Shown here piece after piece: positions 32,417 to 42,014 of a stretch of DNA of 64,000 bases. The stretch comes from Saccharibacillus qingshengii. Its GTDB lineage: Bacteria; Bacillota; Bacilli; Paenibacillales; Paenibacillaceae. The notes under the pieces are model-generated. The model saw nothing but the letters and a program-made list of their open reading frames with translations, made no database searches and was not told where the DNA came from. Positions within the stretch are counted from its first letter, which is position 1; each line of letters opens with the position of its first letter. The position numbers and the translations under genes were made by a program. Location: contig NZ_JAAZWC010000021.1 of the NCBI RefSeq assembly GCF_013185195.1, forward strand, positions 1-64,000. Direction: 5' to 3'.

Positions 32417-33544
32417 ATGCTTAAAATCGGCTCCCACGTATCCTTTTCGGATAAGGGACTGGTGAGCGCGGCGAACGAAGCGAACAGCTACGGGTCGACC
32501 TCGTTCATGATATATACCGGCGCTCCGCAGAACACGCGGCGCAAGCCTATGGAAACGATGAACATCGAAGAAGGACTCAAGCTGATGGAGCAAAACGGAG
32601 TGCCGGAGATCGTCGTGCACGCGCCGTACATCGTCAACCTCGCTTCGTACAAAGACCATACGTACGAGCTGGGGGTCAGCTTTTTGCAGGAAGAAATCCG
32701 CCGTACCCACGCGATCGGGACCAAGCAGATCGTGCTGCACCCGGGCGCGTTCACGGACAAGGATCTGGAATACGGCATCGAACGTATCGCGGCGGGACTG
32801 ACCGAGGTGCTGAGCGGCGTGGAAGAGACCGACGTGAATATCGCGCTCGAGACGATGGCGGGCAAAGGCACGGAAGTCGGCCGCAAGTTCGAAGAGATCG
32901 CGCGCATCATCGACAAAGTGCCGAACAACGAACGCCTCAGCGTCTGCATGGACACCTGCCATATTCACGACGCGGGCTACGACGTAGCGGGCGACTTCGA
33001 CAGCGTGTTGAAGCAGTTCGACGAGATCGTGGGACTGGATCGCCTCGGCGTGATGCATATCAACGACAGCAAGAATCCGGTCGGAGCCGGCAAAGACCGC
33101 CATACGCCGATCGGCGCGGGCTGGATCGGATTCGAAGCGCTCAACCGGGTCGTCAACCATGCGTCGCTGAGCCATCTGCCGTTCATTCTGGAGACTCCGT
33201 GGATCGGCAAAGACGTCAAAACGCAGCGTCCGATGTACGAAGTCGAGATTGCGCTTCTGCGCGGCACCGTAAGCGAGCGTTTCGGCAAGGGTTTCGGCGA
33301 AGACGTCGAGAAGCTGCATGCGTTTTTCGCGGCGCAGGGGATCGATCCCCGTTCGTTTACGCTCGATACGTGGGCTGTACTGAAGAACGACGCCAAAGCC
33401 AAAAAGGCCGATCCGCGCGAACCGCTTGAGCGGCTGTACGATCTTGCTCTGCAGGAGTCGGTGCTGCCGAATGCGTCCGAAGAAGACCTCAACAAACGTT
33501 TGATCGCCGTGCTGGCGGGCAAGGAAGCGTTGGCGCGTTTCTAG
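32417..33544 (+). CDS. nfo: endonuclease IV (AP endonuclease) with long C-terminal extension
   Basis: Zinc-dependent TIM-barrel AP endonuclease of base-excision repair. Family motifs are [14 protein letters not shown], the [11 protein letters not shown] strand, [27 protein letters not shown] and [26 protein letters not shown], which carry the metal ligands. The canonical domain ends near [11 protein letters not shown] (about residue 280). Another ~95 residues follow, helical and ending [21 protein letters not shown]-like, which are not part of the usual 280-300-residue enzyme. ATG 32417 is behind AGGAGG. Confidence 0.95.
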   Translation: MLKIGSHVSFSDKGLVSAANEANSYGSTSFMIYTGAPQNTRRKPMETMNIEEGLKLMEQNGVPEIVVHAPYIVNLASYKDHTYELGVSFLQEEIRRTHAIGTKQIVLHPGAFTDKDLEYGIERIAAGLTEVLSGVEETDVNIALETMAGKGTEVGRKFEEIARIIDKVPNNERLSVCMDTCHIHDAGYDVAGDFDSVLKQFDEIVGLDRLGVMHINDSKNPVGAGKDRHTPIGAGWIGFEALNRVVNHASLSHLPFILETPWIGKDVKTQRPMYEVEIALLRGTVSERFGKGFGEDVEKLHAFFAAQGIDPRSFTLDTWAVLKNDAKAKKADPREPLERLYDLALQESVLPNASEEDLNKRLIAVLAGKEALARF

Positions 33545-33682
33545 ATTTTTGCAAAAAAGCGGGGAGGGCAGCGCGCGGCGTCTATGATGGCGGACTCGTC
33601 TGCCTCTTCCTGCACTTTCACTTATGTCGAGAAGGCCGGCGTGCGCATATTCGCAGCCGGACCCAAGGAGGATTACGGAATC

Positions 33683-34582
33683 ATGGAACAACATGTCAAA
33701 ACAGCGGGTTCCGCAGGCCCACAGCAGCCGCAGCACCGGGCTCGCATGCTTATCTCGTGTCCCGACGGACCGGGGATCGTATCGGCGGTATCGCGTTTCC
33801 TGTTCGATCACGGAGCGAATATCGTCCAGTCCGATCAATACACGATGGACCCCGAAGGCGGAATGTTCTTTATGCGGATCGAGTTCGATCTCGACGGACT
33901 GAACGAACGCCTGCCGAAGCTGGAATCCGATTTTGCGGAAATTGCCGATCGCTTCAAGATGGATTGGAAAATCTACCAGGCGGCCAAAAAGAAAAAGCTG
34001 GCGCTGTTTGTCTCCAAAGAAGATCACTGCCTCGTCGAACTGCTCTGGCAGTGGCAGGCAGGCGATCTGGACGCGGAAATCGCGGTGGTCGTCAGCAATC
34101 ACCCGGATATGCGGGAGTATGTCGAATCGTTCGGGATCGCATACCGCCATATTCCGGTTACCAAAGACAATAAACCGGAAGCGGAGCGGCAGCAGCTTGA
34201 AGCGGTCGGCGACGATATCGACCTGATCGTTCTGGCGCGCTACATGCAGATCGTATCGCCGCACTTTATCCGCAATTATCGCAACCGGATCATCAATATC
34301 CATCACTCTTTCCTGCCGGCGTTCGTCGGGGGCAAACCGTATGCGCAGGCTTACGACCGCGGTGTGAAAATCATCGGCGCAACCGCGCATTACGTGACGG
34401 AAGAATTGGACGGAGGTCCGATTATCGAGCAGGACGTACAGCGGGTCAGCCACCGCGACGACGTGCCGGAACTCAAGCGGATCGGCCGTACGATCGAGCG
34501 GGTCGTTCTGGCGCGCGCGGTCAAATGGCATGCCGAAGACCGGATTCTGGTTCACCATAACAAGACGGTCGTCTTCAACTGA
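33683..34582 (+). CDS. purU: formyltetrahydrofolate deformylase
   Basis: Hydrolyses 10-formyl-THF to formate and THF, balancing one-carbon pools and supplying formate for purine synthesis. 299 residues: an N-terminal ACT domain (LISCPDGPGIVSAVSRFLFDHGA), a linker, then the formyltransferase-like catalytic domain with YMQIVSPHFI, NIHHSFLPAFVG and GATAHYVTEELDGGPII (catalytic Asn, His, Asp). ATG 33683 is behind AAGGAGG; an earlier ATG at 33584 lacks a site. Repeat-like sequence follows directly after the stop. Confidence 0.95.
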   Translation: MEQHVKTAGSAGPQQPQHRARMLISCPDGPGIVSAVSRFLFDHGANIVQSDQYTMDPEGGMFFMRIEFDLDGLNERLPKLESDFAEIADRFKMDWKIYQAAKKKKLALFVSKEDHCLVELLWQWQAGDLDAEIAVVVSNHPDMREYVESFGIAYRHIPVTKDNKPEAERQQLEAVGDDIDLIVLARYMQIVSPHFIRNYRNRIINIHHSFLPAFVGGKPYAQAYDRGVKIIGATAHYVTEELDGGPIIEQDVQRVSHRDDVPELKRIGRTIERVVLARAVKWHAEDRILVHHNKTVVFN

Positions 34583-34885
34583 TCCAGTACCCTTAGTGTT
34601 GACAAGGTACTAGCCCCTTGACCGATAACGATGTTAGGTTACGCCCATCGCAAACCTCAGATTTGATTCGGTCAAGGTATTAGGCGACAATAATTATTTT
34701 CGTAACAAAAGACCCCATGGGACCGTCTTAGTAAGGGGACGTCCGTGCGGAGTGCTTGTTTCCATATTTCGCAGCCGCAAGGCGCACAGTCGGCCTGTTG
34801 AGTGCTCAACAGGCCGCTGTCGTTGTTCGGGATGTAAAATTTAGCTATTTAAGGGTCTGAACTTACGAAACGAAAGGGGAATATT
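34583..34885. other. 303-base gap after purU
   Basis: Holds the repeat remnant (34587-34682), a 12-bp perfect hairpin CGGCCTGTTGAG/CTCAACAGGCCG at 34791-34816 without a T run (possible terminator or protein site), and a weak promoter, TTGTTC (34823-34828), 17 bases, TATTTA (34846-34851), ahead of the next operon. No coding sequence seen. Confidence 0.45.
34587..34682 (+). repeat. compact/partial member of the nested-palindrome repeat family
   Basis: Two parts. 34588-34613 is a half-element: its complement reads CTAGTACCTTGTCAACACTAAGGG, matching the left end of copy B. 34616-34677 is a 62-base hairpin with CCTTGACCGA pairing perfectly with TCGGTCAAGG. It has the family's inner signatures AGGTTACGCC and AAACCTCAGAT but no central arm. 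Both parts end in GGTA(C/T)TAG as do copies A and B. Confidence 0.65.
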
Positions 34886-37303
34886 ATGTTGGGATGGATG
34901 ATGCGCGCAGCCCGAAGCGGCTTGGCGCTGCTGCTGCCTCTGGCGCTGATCGCGGCGCTGCTGCCGATTTTTCCGGCCGGGGCGAATGCCGCGGTCGACA
35001 CAACGGGCGGATTTCGGGTATCGGCCGAATTCGGTTACGGAGGCAAGATCAATGACGGACGCTGGAATCCGCTGAAGGTGACCTTGGTCAGCGATACCGA
35101 TCTGACGGGAGATTTGGTCGTCCAGGTATCGCCGCAGAACGGCATGGGAGAAAGTACATATGTCCGCCGCGTCGAGATTCCGGCCGGAACGTCCAAGGAA
35201 GTGACTTTTGCGGTACCCGGAGGCTCCTACTCGCGCAATACGAGCATGCTGCGCTTTTATCCGGGTTCGGTCGAAAAAGGAGAATCGCTGCCGTTTCGCG
35301 AAGGCCGCGCGTACTTGTCGAGTTCGAGCCAATTCGGCGGGATTGTCGGCGTTCTGTCGTCCGATCCCGATACGATGAACTTCTTGAGTCTGCTGCAGGG
35401 CAGCGGGCAGACCGTTAGTATGGTGCCGCTTGAAGCGGGCGATATCGGAGAAAATCCGCTGCTGCTGGATGGGCTCGATGTCCTGGTTATGAACGACTTT
35501 GCGGCGGATACGCTGAACGAGAAGCAGGCGGACGCCATCCGCACCTGGGTAGAACGGGGAGGGTCGCTGCTGCTTGGCGGAGGAGCCGGCTATGCCAAAA
35601 CGGCGGCGGGATTCGAAGATCTGTCGCCCGTCGAAGCGTCCGGCGGTACGTCTTCCGTATCCGCGGCGCCGCTGGCATCCGGAGGCGAAGGCAAACCGCT
35701 GCCTGCCGGATCGTCGCTGACGGCGGCCAATGCTGCGGCCAAGCCGGAAGCCGATGTGCGCTACGGCACGCCGGATCGGCCGCTGATTGCTTCGATGCCG
35801 CTGCAGGCGGGACAGGTCTGGTACGCGGCGTACGATCTATCGCTCGAACCGCTGTCTTCCTGGGCGGGAAGCCCGGCGCTGTGGGGCAAGCTGCTGCAGC
35901 CCGATCTGAACGCTGCCGGAACGGGGAGCACGGGCGTTCCGAATACGTCTTTTGCTTCCTCTTCGTATAATGTCGCGAGTGCGCTCGATTATTTCCCTTC
36001 GCTGCATATGCCGAAGCTGAGCGTGTTGGTCTGGATGCTGCTGATCTATCTGGTGGTTGTGGCACCGCTGCTGTATCTGCTGCTCCGCAAATTCGATAAA
36101 CGGGAATGGGCCTGGGTATTTATCCCGCTGGTTGCGATCGTCTCGAGCGGGGCGATCTATATGACGGGCTCTTCCGACAAAACGAACGAGATCGCGCATA
36201 CCTTGAGCTATGTGACGCTTGACGGCGAAGGCCAAGGCGTACGCCGAAGCGCAACGGCGCTGTTCGTACCGAGCAGCGGCGAGTATACGGTCGATTTCCC
36301 GGCAGGCACGCAGTTGGGAATCATGACCACGAACGGCGCTTGGAGCGTCAACAACGGCGAAGTGACCGGGCAGCTGGACAACTTTGTCCGCGAAGGACCG
36401 GAAGCCAGCCGCCTGCGCCTCGGAGACATGTCGTATTGGTCCGTCGCCAAGTTTACGGTGGAAGAACCGGGCAGTCTGGATGAAGGCAGGTGGACACCGA
36501 ACCTGACGGTTAACGCAAAAGGCGAGATCAGCGGCGTCATCGTCAACGAGACAGACCGGCGGATGGAAGATATGGCTCTGGTAGCCGGCGGCAAACTGTA
36601 CAAGATCGGCACGCTTGAGCCCGGCAAGGAAGCTTCGGTCGGCAAAGGGTCAACGATGTCTTCCAACTATTACGATCTGGGCAGCATGCTGTTCGCTTAT
36701 CCGACAACGGGGGGGACCGATACCTATACCCGCCAGCGTGCGATGACGCAGAATATTTCGGTAAACGGACCTCTGGTCGGCAGCGGCATGCAGAATGCTT
36801 TTTTGATCGCTTTCAGCGAAGATTCGGAAGATCTTCTTAATGTCGGCGGCAAAAAGGTCGCAAACGACCGGCTCAGCATGTATACCCAGCCTGTTTCGAT
36901 CGATATTTTGCAAAACGGAGAAGTGAATATCCCTTACGGATACACGGGAGGAACGGTCATTCATACGAATACGACGCAGGTGTCCGATGACGGCATGGGG
37001 CGCATGAGCGCTTCGCCGGGAACGATGACACTCGGCTATACGCTGCCCGATTTGGGAGACGTCGATTACAAGCAGCTCGATATCCGTCTGCCGGACGGCG
37101 TGCAGCCGACGACCCGGCTTGAAATATGGAACGAAGCCGCCGGCGAGTGGCGTTCGATCAATTGGAAAACCGGGTCGGCCTCTTATCAGAAAGCCTCCGA
37201 TTATGTAGCGAACGGCGATCTGGTGCAGATTCGCGTGAGAGTCAGCGAATGGACGACGATGGCGCTGCCGGAGATCAAATTGAAAGGATCGGTGCAGCCA
37301 TGA
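34886..37303 (+). CDS. membrane-anchored secreted protein with amidotransferase-like fold, first gene of MoxR/ABC cluster
   Basis: 805 residues. A signal peptide (hydrophobic residues ~8-30, PAGANAA cleavage region) leads to a beta-sandwich region. A segment of Rossmann type follows (GVLSSDPDTMNFLSLLQ...GLDVLVMNDFAADTL...RTWVERGGSLLLGGGAGY), resembling glutamine-amidotransferase-like domains without catalytic Cys. Two transmembrane helices are near residues 370-395 and 405-420, and a second extracellular part follows. ATG 34886 is behind AAAGGGG. The stop overlaps the ABC ATPase start. Likely the exported partner of the adjacent ABC-2 transporter; function unknown. Confidence 0.7.
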   Translation: MLGWMMRAARSGLALLLPLALIAALLPIFPAGANAAVDTTGGFRVSAEFGYGGKINDGRWNPLKVTLVSDTDLTGDLVVQVSPQNGMGESTYVRRVEIPAGTSKEVTFAVPGGSYSRNTSMLRFYPGSVEKGESLPFREGRAYLSSSSQFGGIVGVLSSDPDTMNFLSLLQGSGQTVSMVPLEAGDIGENPLLLDGLDVLVMNDFAADTLNEKQADAIRTWVERGGSLLLGGGAGYAKTAAGFEDLSPVEASGGTSSVSAAPLASGGEGKPLPAGSSLTAANAAAKPEADVRYGTPDRPLIASMPLQAGQVWYAAYDLSLEPLSSWAGSPALWGKLLQPDLNAAGTGSTGVPNTSFASSSYNVASALDYFPSLHMPKLSVLVWMLLIYLVVVAPLLYLLLRKFDKREWAWVFIPLVAIVSSGAIYMTGSSDKTNEIAHTLSYVTLDGEGQGVRRSATALFVPSSGEYTVDFPAGTQLGIMTTNGAWSVNNGEVTGQLDNFVREGPEASRLRLGDMSYWSVAKFTVEEPGSLDEGRWTPNLTVNAKGEISGVIVNETDRRMEDMALVAGGKLYKIGTLEPGKEASVGKGSTMSSNYYDLGSMLFAYPTTGGTDTYTRQRAMTQNISVNGPLVGSGMQNAFLIAFSEDSEDLLNVGGKKVANDRLSMYTQPVSIDILQNGEVNIPYGYTGGTVIHTNTTQVSDDGMGRMSASPGTMTLGYTLPDLGDVDYKQLDIRLPDGVQPTTRLEIWNEAAGEWRSINWKTGSASYQKASDYVANGDLVQIRVRVSEWTTMALPEIKLKGSVQP

Positions 37304-38229
37304 TCGAAATCACTGAACTGAGCAAGCGCTACGGCAGCTTCCAGGCGCTCGACAAAATCAGCATGACAATCGGAGCGGGTACGGTATTCGGCTTCGTCGG
37401 CCCCAACGGAGCAGGCAAATCGACCACCATGTCGATTCTGGCGACGCTGCTGCTGCCGGATTCCGGTACGGCCAAGGTCAGCGGCTACGACGTTACGCGC
37501 CATCCCAAAGAAGTTCGGCGGCGGATCGGCTATATGCCCGACTTCTTCGGCGTCTATGACCGGTTCAAGACCGACGAATACCTGCATTTCTACGGAGCGA
37601 GTTACGGGATCGCACGGACCGAGCGGGAGAAATTGATTCCCCAGCTGCTCGAACTCGTTAATTTGTCGGACAAAAAAGAAGCTTATGTGGACGGTTTGTC
37701 GCGCGGCATGAAACAAAGATTGTGTCTGGCGCGCAGCCTTGTGCATGATCCCGAAGTGCTGATTCTCGACGAGCCGGCTTCCGGCCTCGATCCGCGGGCG
37801 CGGATCGAAATGCGCGAAATCCTCAAAGAGCTTAAACGCATGGGCAAAACGATCATTATTTCCTCGCATATTCTGCCGGAACTTGCGGAGATGGTAGACG
37901 AGATCGGAGTGATCGAGCACGGACGCATGGTCGCTCAAGGCAAAGTGTCCGATATTCAAAGCCGGATGCGGGTGAATCGGGTGCTGCATATCCGTACGCT
38001 CGGCCGGCAGGAAGAGCTGGCGGTCCGTCTGCGCGACGAAGAGCATGTCAGCCGCGTCCTCGACGATGCCAACGGGATTCAGGTGCATTTCAGCGGAGAA
38101 GATGCGCAGCAGATGCATCTGCTGCGCCGCATCATGGACTGGGAATACGAAGTGGTTTCTTTTAACGAAGCCCAAACCAACCTGGAAGACGTCTTTCTCG
38201 AAATCACGAAAGGAGGGGCGGCGACATGA
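37300..38229 (+). CDS. ABC-2 type transporter ATP-binding protein
   Basis: 309 residues. Walker A GPNGAGKST (34-42), signature LSRGM (133-137), Walker B LILDEPASGLD (Asp157-Glu158) and switch His in SSHILPEL. The ~80-residue C-terminal extension after the ATPase core is typical of drug/polysaccharide exporters of the ABC-2 class. ATG overlaps the upstream stop and its own stop overlaps the permease ATG (38226-38229), so three genes are coupled. Cargo unknown. Confidence 0.93.
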   Translation: MIEITELSKRYGSFQALDKISMTIGAGTVFGFVGPNGAGKSTTMSILATLLLPDSGTAKVSGYDVTRHPKEVRRRIGYMPDFFGVYDRFKTDEYLHFYGASYGIARTEREKLIPQLLELVNLSDKKEAYVDGLSRGMKQRLCLARSLVHDPEVLILDEPASGLDPRARIEMREILKELKRMGKTIIISSHILPELAEMVDEIGVIEHGRMVAQGKVSDIQSRMRVNRVLHIRTLGRQEELAVRLRDEEHVSRVLDDANGIQVHFSGEDAQQMHLLRRIMDWEYEVVSFNEAQTNLEDVFLEITKGGAAT

Positions 38230-39212
38230 GTACTCCAAAAAGACCGGGCGGACTCGGAAGTCTCTGGATCAACCCGGTGCTCGACAAAGAATTCCGGCTG
38301 AGAATGCGCACACCGCGTTCGTTTATCGCGCTGCTTGCCTATGTGTTCGTATTGGGCGGGCTTGCTATCGGGTTTATTTATGTGACGATGGGCTTCCAGA
38401 ATTCCCAGGCGGGGATGCGCTTCGATCCGACGACAAGCCGCCTGCTGTTCTATGTGCTCAGTATCGCGCAGCTGGTGCTGATCGCTTTTATGACCCCGGC
38501 ACTGACGGCGGGAGTCATCAGCGGAGAACGGGAAAAGCAGACGCTGAACATTCTGCTGACGACGCAGCAGAGTTCGTCCGCTATCGTGCTGAGCAAGCTG
38601 GCGTCCTCGCTGGCATTTATGGTGCTGATCGTGCTCGCCACGCTTCCGATCTACAGCATCGTGTTTCTCTACGGGGGCATCTCGCCTTCGCAGCTGATCC
38701 TGGTGTTTCTGTTCTATCTGTTTACGATGCTGCTGCTTGGCGCGATCGGCATTTTGTGTTCGACGCTGTTCAAACGTACGATTATGGCGGTCATTATGGC
38801 TTACGGGATGACGCTGTTTATCTTTGTAGTGACGGGGGTCGCCTATCTGCTGATGCTCGCCGTCGTTCAGCAGACCTATTACAGCGGAACGGTGCCGCCC
38901 AAATATTCTTGGGTTGGATTTATCCTGGGGCTTAATCCGGCCGGAGCCCTGATCAGTATTTTCGAACCGGGTATCTCCAAGCAGGCTTTCCTCGTCAACA
39001 GCGGAAATCTGCAGGACGATGCGCCGATTGCATTGTGGCTGGAATTCCTGCTGGTCTATGCGGTCGTGACCGCCGGAGCGCTGTGGATCGCGATTCGCCG
39101 TACCCGGCCGGTACGCCGTAGAAGAGCGGAAGACGAGGAAAAGGTGCAGGGCGAAGAAGGATCCGCCGTGGCCGAAATGAAATCCGTACCCGGCAAGTCC
39201 GATCGGTCATAA
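38226..39212 (+). CDS. ABC-2 type transporter permease
   Basis: 328 residues with six hydrophobic helices and the ABC-2 hallmark GVISGEREKQTLNILLTTQ between helices 2 and 3. N-terminal KEFRLRMRTPRSF precedes helix 1. A charged cytoplasmic tail (RRTRPVRRRRAEDEEK) ends the protein. Partner of the ATPase encoded just upstream. Confidence 0.92.
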   Translation: MSTPKRPGGLGSLWINPVLDKEFRLRMRTPRSFIALLAYVFVLGGLAIGFIYVTMGFQNSQAGMRFDPTTSRLLFYVLSIAQLVLIAFMTPALTAGVISGEREKQTLNILLTTQQSSSAIVLSKLASSLAFMVLIVLATLPIYSIVFLYGGISPSQLILVFLFYLFTMLLLGAIGILCSTLFKRTIMAVIMAYGMTLFIFVVTGVAYLLMLAVVQQTYYSGTVPPKYSWVGFILGLNPAGALISIFEPGISKQAFLVNSGNLQDDAPIALWLEFLLVYAVVTAGALWIAIRRTRPVRRRRAEDEEKVQGEEGSAVAEMKSVPGKSDRS

Positions 39213-39269
39213 ACGTACGCAGCGGGGGAGCGAACCGTTAAGCCGTGAAGGAAAAGGAGGGACACCGAT

Positions 39270-40979
39270 ATGGAAAACATCTTGTTCGCGATCGCAAAGG
39301 TAAGGTTGAGGCTTCAGTTTTTCCGGATGTGTACATTCGCGCTGCGCGGCTTGACCGCCGGACTGGCCGCGGCCGCTCTGGTGTTGGCCTTCGCACGGTT
39401 CGTACCTATGGCTTACGCTCTTCCGGGCGCGCTGGCCTGCCTTCCGATCGGCGCGCTGCTCGGCGCGGGCGCTGCCTGGATCCGGCCGGTGCGGACGGAA
39501 GAAGCCGCGCGCGCGATGGATCGTGCCGATCCGGCGGAAGAACGCCGTGATCTGATGACGACGGCTCTTGAATTTGCGGACCGGGATTCGGCTGCGGCGA
39601 ACTGGCAGCGGGCACAGGCCGAGACGTACGGCCGCGAGTTCGAGGCCAAACGCAAAGAGCGGCTGCCTTTTGCGGTGAAAAGCGGGCGCGCCTCCGTTTC
39701 TTCGGCCGCTCTGCTGGTTGTATGCGCCGTTCTGCTGCTGCTTCCGAATCCGATGGAGGGCGAACTGCGTCAGCGGGAACGCGAACAGGCGCTGATCAAC
39801 GCCCAGCAGAAAAAAGCCGAAGCGCTGGCCAAGGAGTTGGAGCAGGCGCCGATCGAACCCGAAGCCCGGGCTCCGCTGGCCGAAACGGCGGCGAAACTTG
39901 CGCAAGGGCTGGACGATTCGCGCCGGTCCGAACAGGCGCTTAAACAGATGGAGCAGGCGATGAAGGAGCTGGGACGCCAGGCGGACGAAGCGGCGGACAG
40001 CCAGCGGGAACTTCAGGACTGGGGCCGCCGCCTCGCCGCCCAGCAGGCGCTGAAAGAAGCCGCCCAACAGGGGGCAGATGCGCCGAAGCGTGCGGAAGCG
40101 CTGAAGAATGCGATCAATAAACTCTCCGACTCGCAGAAAAAAGAATTGGCGGATACGCTGAAGAATCTGGCCGAACAGGCCCCTGCGGAAGGAAAAGAAA
40201 CGGCTGCCCTTCAGGAGGCGATGAAGCAGGCGTCCGAAGAAATGTCAAAATCGCTCCAGCTGTCGGATGAACAAATCCGCGAGCTGGCCGAGAAACTTGC
40301 GGCGGCGGCCGGCGACTCGGGAGAACTTGGCAAACAGAGCGATCTGGCTGCCGCCGCTGCGGCCCAGATTGCCCAAAGCGGGATGGAAATGGCCGGGGAA
40401 CTTGCGGCATCCGGCGTATCGCTGTCCGATGCCTGGGGCAGCGGCGGCACGGCCGAAGCGCTGGCTAACGCCGGGGGATCCGGCGAAGCCGGTTCGGGAG
40501 AACCGGGCGATTCCGAAGGTTCTCCCGGTGAAGGAACCGGCGGCGAAGGTTCGGGCGGCGCCGCGGCCGCAGGCGGTCAGGGCTCGGGTTCGCAGGGAAG
40601 CGGATCCGGCCAGGGATCAGGCCAAGGGGCGGGCCAGGGCTCGGGCGGAGGTTCGGGTTCCGGCAGCGGATCCGGAGGAAGCGGTTCGGGGCAGGGCGGA
40701 AGCGGAGCCGGCTGGGGCAGCGGCGGCCGCGAGCAGGTCACCACGCCGCGTGATCTTCAAGGCAGCGGCAATATCCAGTCCGACAGCGGGCCTTCGAGTG
40801 GCGGAGACAAACAGACCGGAGGCGTGTCTCCGACGATCGACGGGGTCAGCCGTCCATACGAGGAGGTATACGGCGAGTATTCCGAACGCGCCAAGGAATC
40901 GCTCGGGCGCAGCGACCTGCCGCAGAGCATGCAGGGATTGGTCGAAAGTTATTTTACGGAAATTCAGCCGGAGTCCTGA
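39270..40979 (+). CDS. coiled-coil, Gly/Ser-rich membrane protein (DUF4175-like)
   Basis: 569 residues. Two or three N-terminal transmembrane helices (about 25-70 and 140-160) are followed by a long Ala/Gln/Glu/Lys-rich helical region (~165-400, with heptad character). A low-complexity Gly/Ser/Gln stretch (~405-510, GSGSGQGSGQ-type repeats, DNA 40480-40760) and a conserved C-terminal end (YEEVYGEYSERAKESL) complete it. Comparable proteins accompany MoxR-DUF58-VWA operons. ATG 39270 is behind AAAGGAGGG. The exact family match cannot be checked by eye. Confidence 0.68.
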   Translation: MENILFAIAKVRLRLQFFRMCTFALRGLTAGLAAAALVLAFARFVPMAYALPGALACLPIGALLGAGAAWIRPVRTEEAARAMDRADPAEERRDLMTTALEFADRDSAAANWQRAQAETYGREFEAKRKERLPFAVKSGRASVSSAALLVVCAVLLLLPNPMEGELRQREREQALINAQQKKAEALAKELEQAPIEPEARAPLAETAAKLAQGLDDSRRSEQALKQMEQAMKELGRQADEAADSQRELQDWGRRLAAQQALKEAAQQGADAPKRAEALKNAINKLSDSQKKELADTLKNLAEQAPAEGKETAALQEAMKQASEEMSKSLQLSDEQIRELAEKLAAAAGDSGELGKQSDLAAAAAAQIAQSGMEMAGELAASGVSLSDAWGSGGTAEALANAGGSGEAGSGEPGDSEGSPGEGTGGEGSGGAAAAGGQGSGSQGSGSGQGSGQGAGQGSGGGSGSGSGSGGSGSGQGGSGAGWGSGGREQVTTPRDLQGSGNIQSDSGPSSGGDKQTGGVSPTIDGVSRPYEEVYGEYSERAKESLGRSDLPQSMQGLVESYFTEIQPES

Positions 40980-41024
40980 GAAAATCCGCTTGTTCCCGTT
41001 TCACGAGTTGAAAGGAGAGAAAAT

Positions 41025-42014
41025 ATGCTGCAGCAAACCGATCGAATCGAGGCTTGGAGAAAAACGATGGAGGACGTGCGTGAGGAGATTGCGCAGGTGA
41101 TCGTCGGGCAGAGCGAAACCGTCGAACAGATGCTGTGGTGCGTATTTGCAGGCGGCCATGCCCTGCTTGAAGGCATTCCCGGACTGGGCAAAACCATGCT
41201 GGTCCGTTCGACGGCGGACGCGCTGGATCTTCCGTTCTCGCGGATTCAGTTCACCCCCGATCTGATGCCAAGCGACATTACGGGCACCGATATGATCCAT
41301 TTCGAGAATGCCGGCGGGGTAACGAGCGAGTTCCGGCAGGGACCTCTGTTCGGCAGCATCGTACTGGCCGACGAGATTAACCGGGCCACGCCCAAGACGC
41401 AGAGCGCACTGCTCGAAGCCATGCAGGAGAAGACGGTCACGATCGGCGGCGTGACGCATCGTCTGCCGGAACCGTTCTTCGTCCTGGCTACGCAGAATCC
41501 GCTGGAGAACGAAGGCACGTATCCGCTGCCCGAAGCGCAGCTGGACCGTTTCCTGCTCAAGCTGGATGTCGACTACCCGTCGCCGGACGAGCTAAAAGAA
41601 ATCATCCGCCGCACGACCGCGCCGCATCAGCGGCAGGCGGTCAAGCGCGCGGACGCCGCTGCACTGATGGAGATCCAGCGCGGCGCCAAAGAGGTGCTGG
41701 TGGCCGAAGACGTACTCGATTACGCGGTGCGTCTGCTGATGATGACCCATCCGGATCAGGCGGATTCGCCGGAATCGGTCAAGCGCTATGTCCGGTTCGG
41801 CTCGGGACCACGCGGGCTGCAGGCGATGATCGCCGTATCCAAAGTCCGCGCGATCATCCAGGGCCGCATGCACGTCTCGAGCGGAGATATCCGGGCTTCG
41901 GCCAAGCCCGCCATGCGCCATCGCCTGCTGCTGAATTTCGAAGGACAAGCCGAAGGCGTCTTGCCGGACACGCTGGTCGATGATATTCTCGCCCGGCTGG
42001 AGTCTTTGAGATGA
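41025..42014 (+). CDS. MoxR-family AAA+ ATPase
   Basis: 329 residues. Walker A EGIPGLGKTM (about 49-58), Walker B SIVLADEINRATPKTQSALLEAMQE, sensor 1 FVLATQNPLENEGTYPLPEAQLDRFLLKL with arginine finger, and the C-terminal lid. MoxR ATPases act as chaperones with VWA-domain partners, which are encoded in the same operon. ATG 41025 behind AAAGGAG; its stop overlaps the DUF58 start (42011-42014). Confidence 0.96.
   Translation: MLQQTDRIEAWRKTMEDVREEIAQVIVGQSETVEQMLWCVFAGGHALLEGIPGLGKTMLVRSTADALDLPFSRIQFTPDLMPSDITGTDMIHFENAGGVTSEFRQGPLFGSIVLADEINRATPKTQSALLEAMQEKTVTIGGVTHRLPEPFFVLATQNPLENEGTYPLPEAQLDRFLLKLDVDYPSPDELKEIIRRTTAPHQRQAVKRADAAALMEIQRGAKEVLVAEDVLDYAVRLLMMTHPDQADSPESVKRYVRFGSGPRGLQAMIAVSKVRAIIQGRMHVSSGDIRASAKPAMRHRLLLNFEGQAEGVLPDTLVDDILARLESLR

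Noticed and set aside
34791-34816. 12-bp hairpin before the 805-residue gene as a terminator
   Set aside because: The stem is perfect but has a two-base loop and no T run, so it is reported only as an inverted repeat in the gap description.
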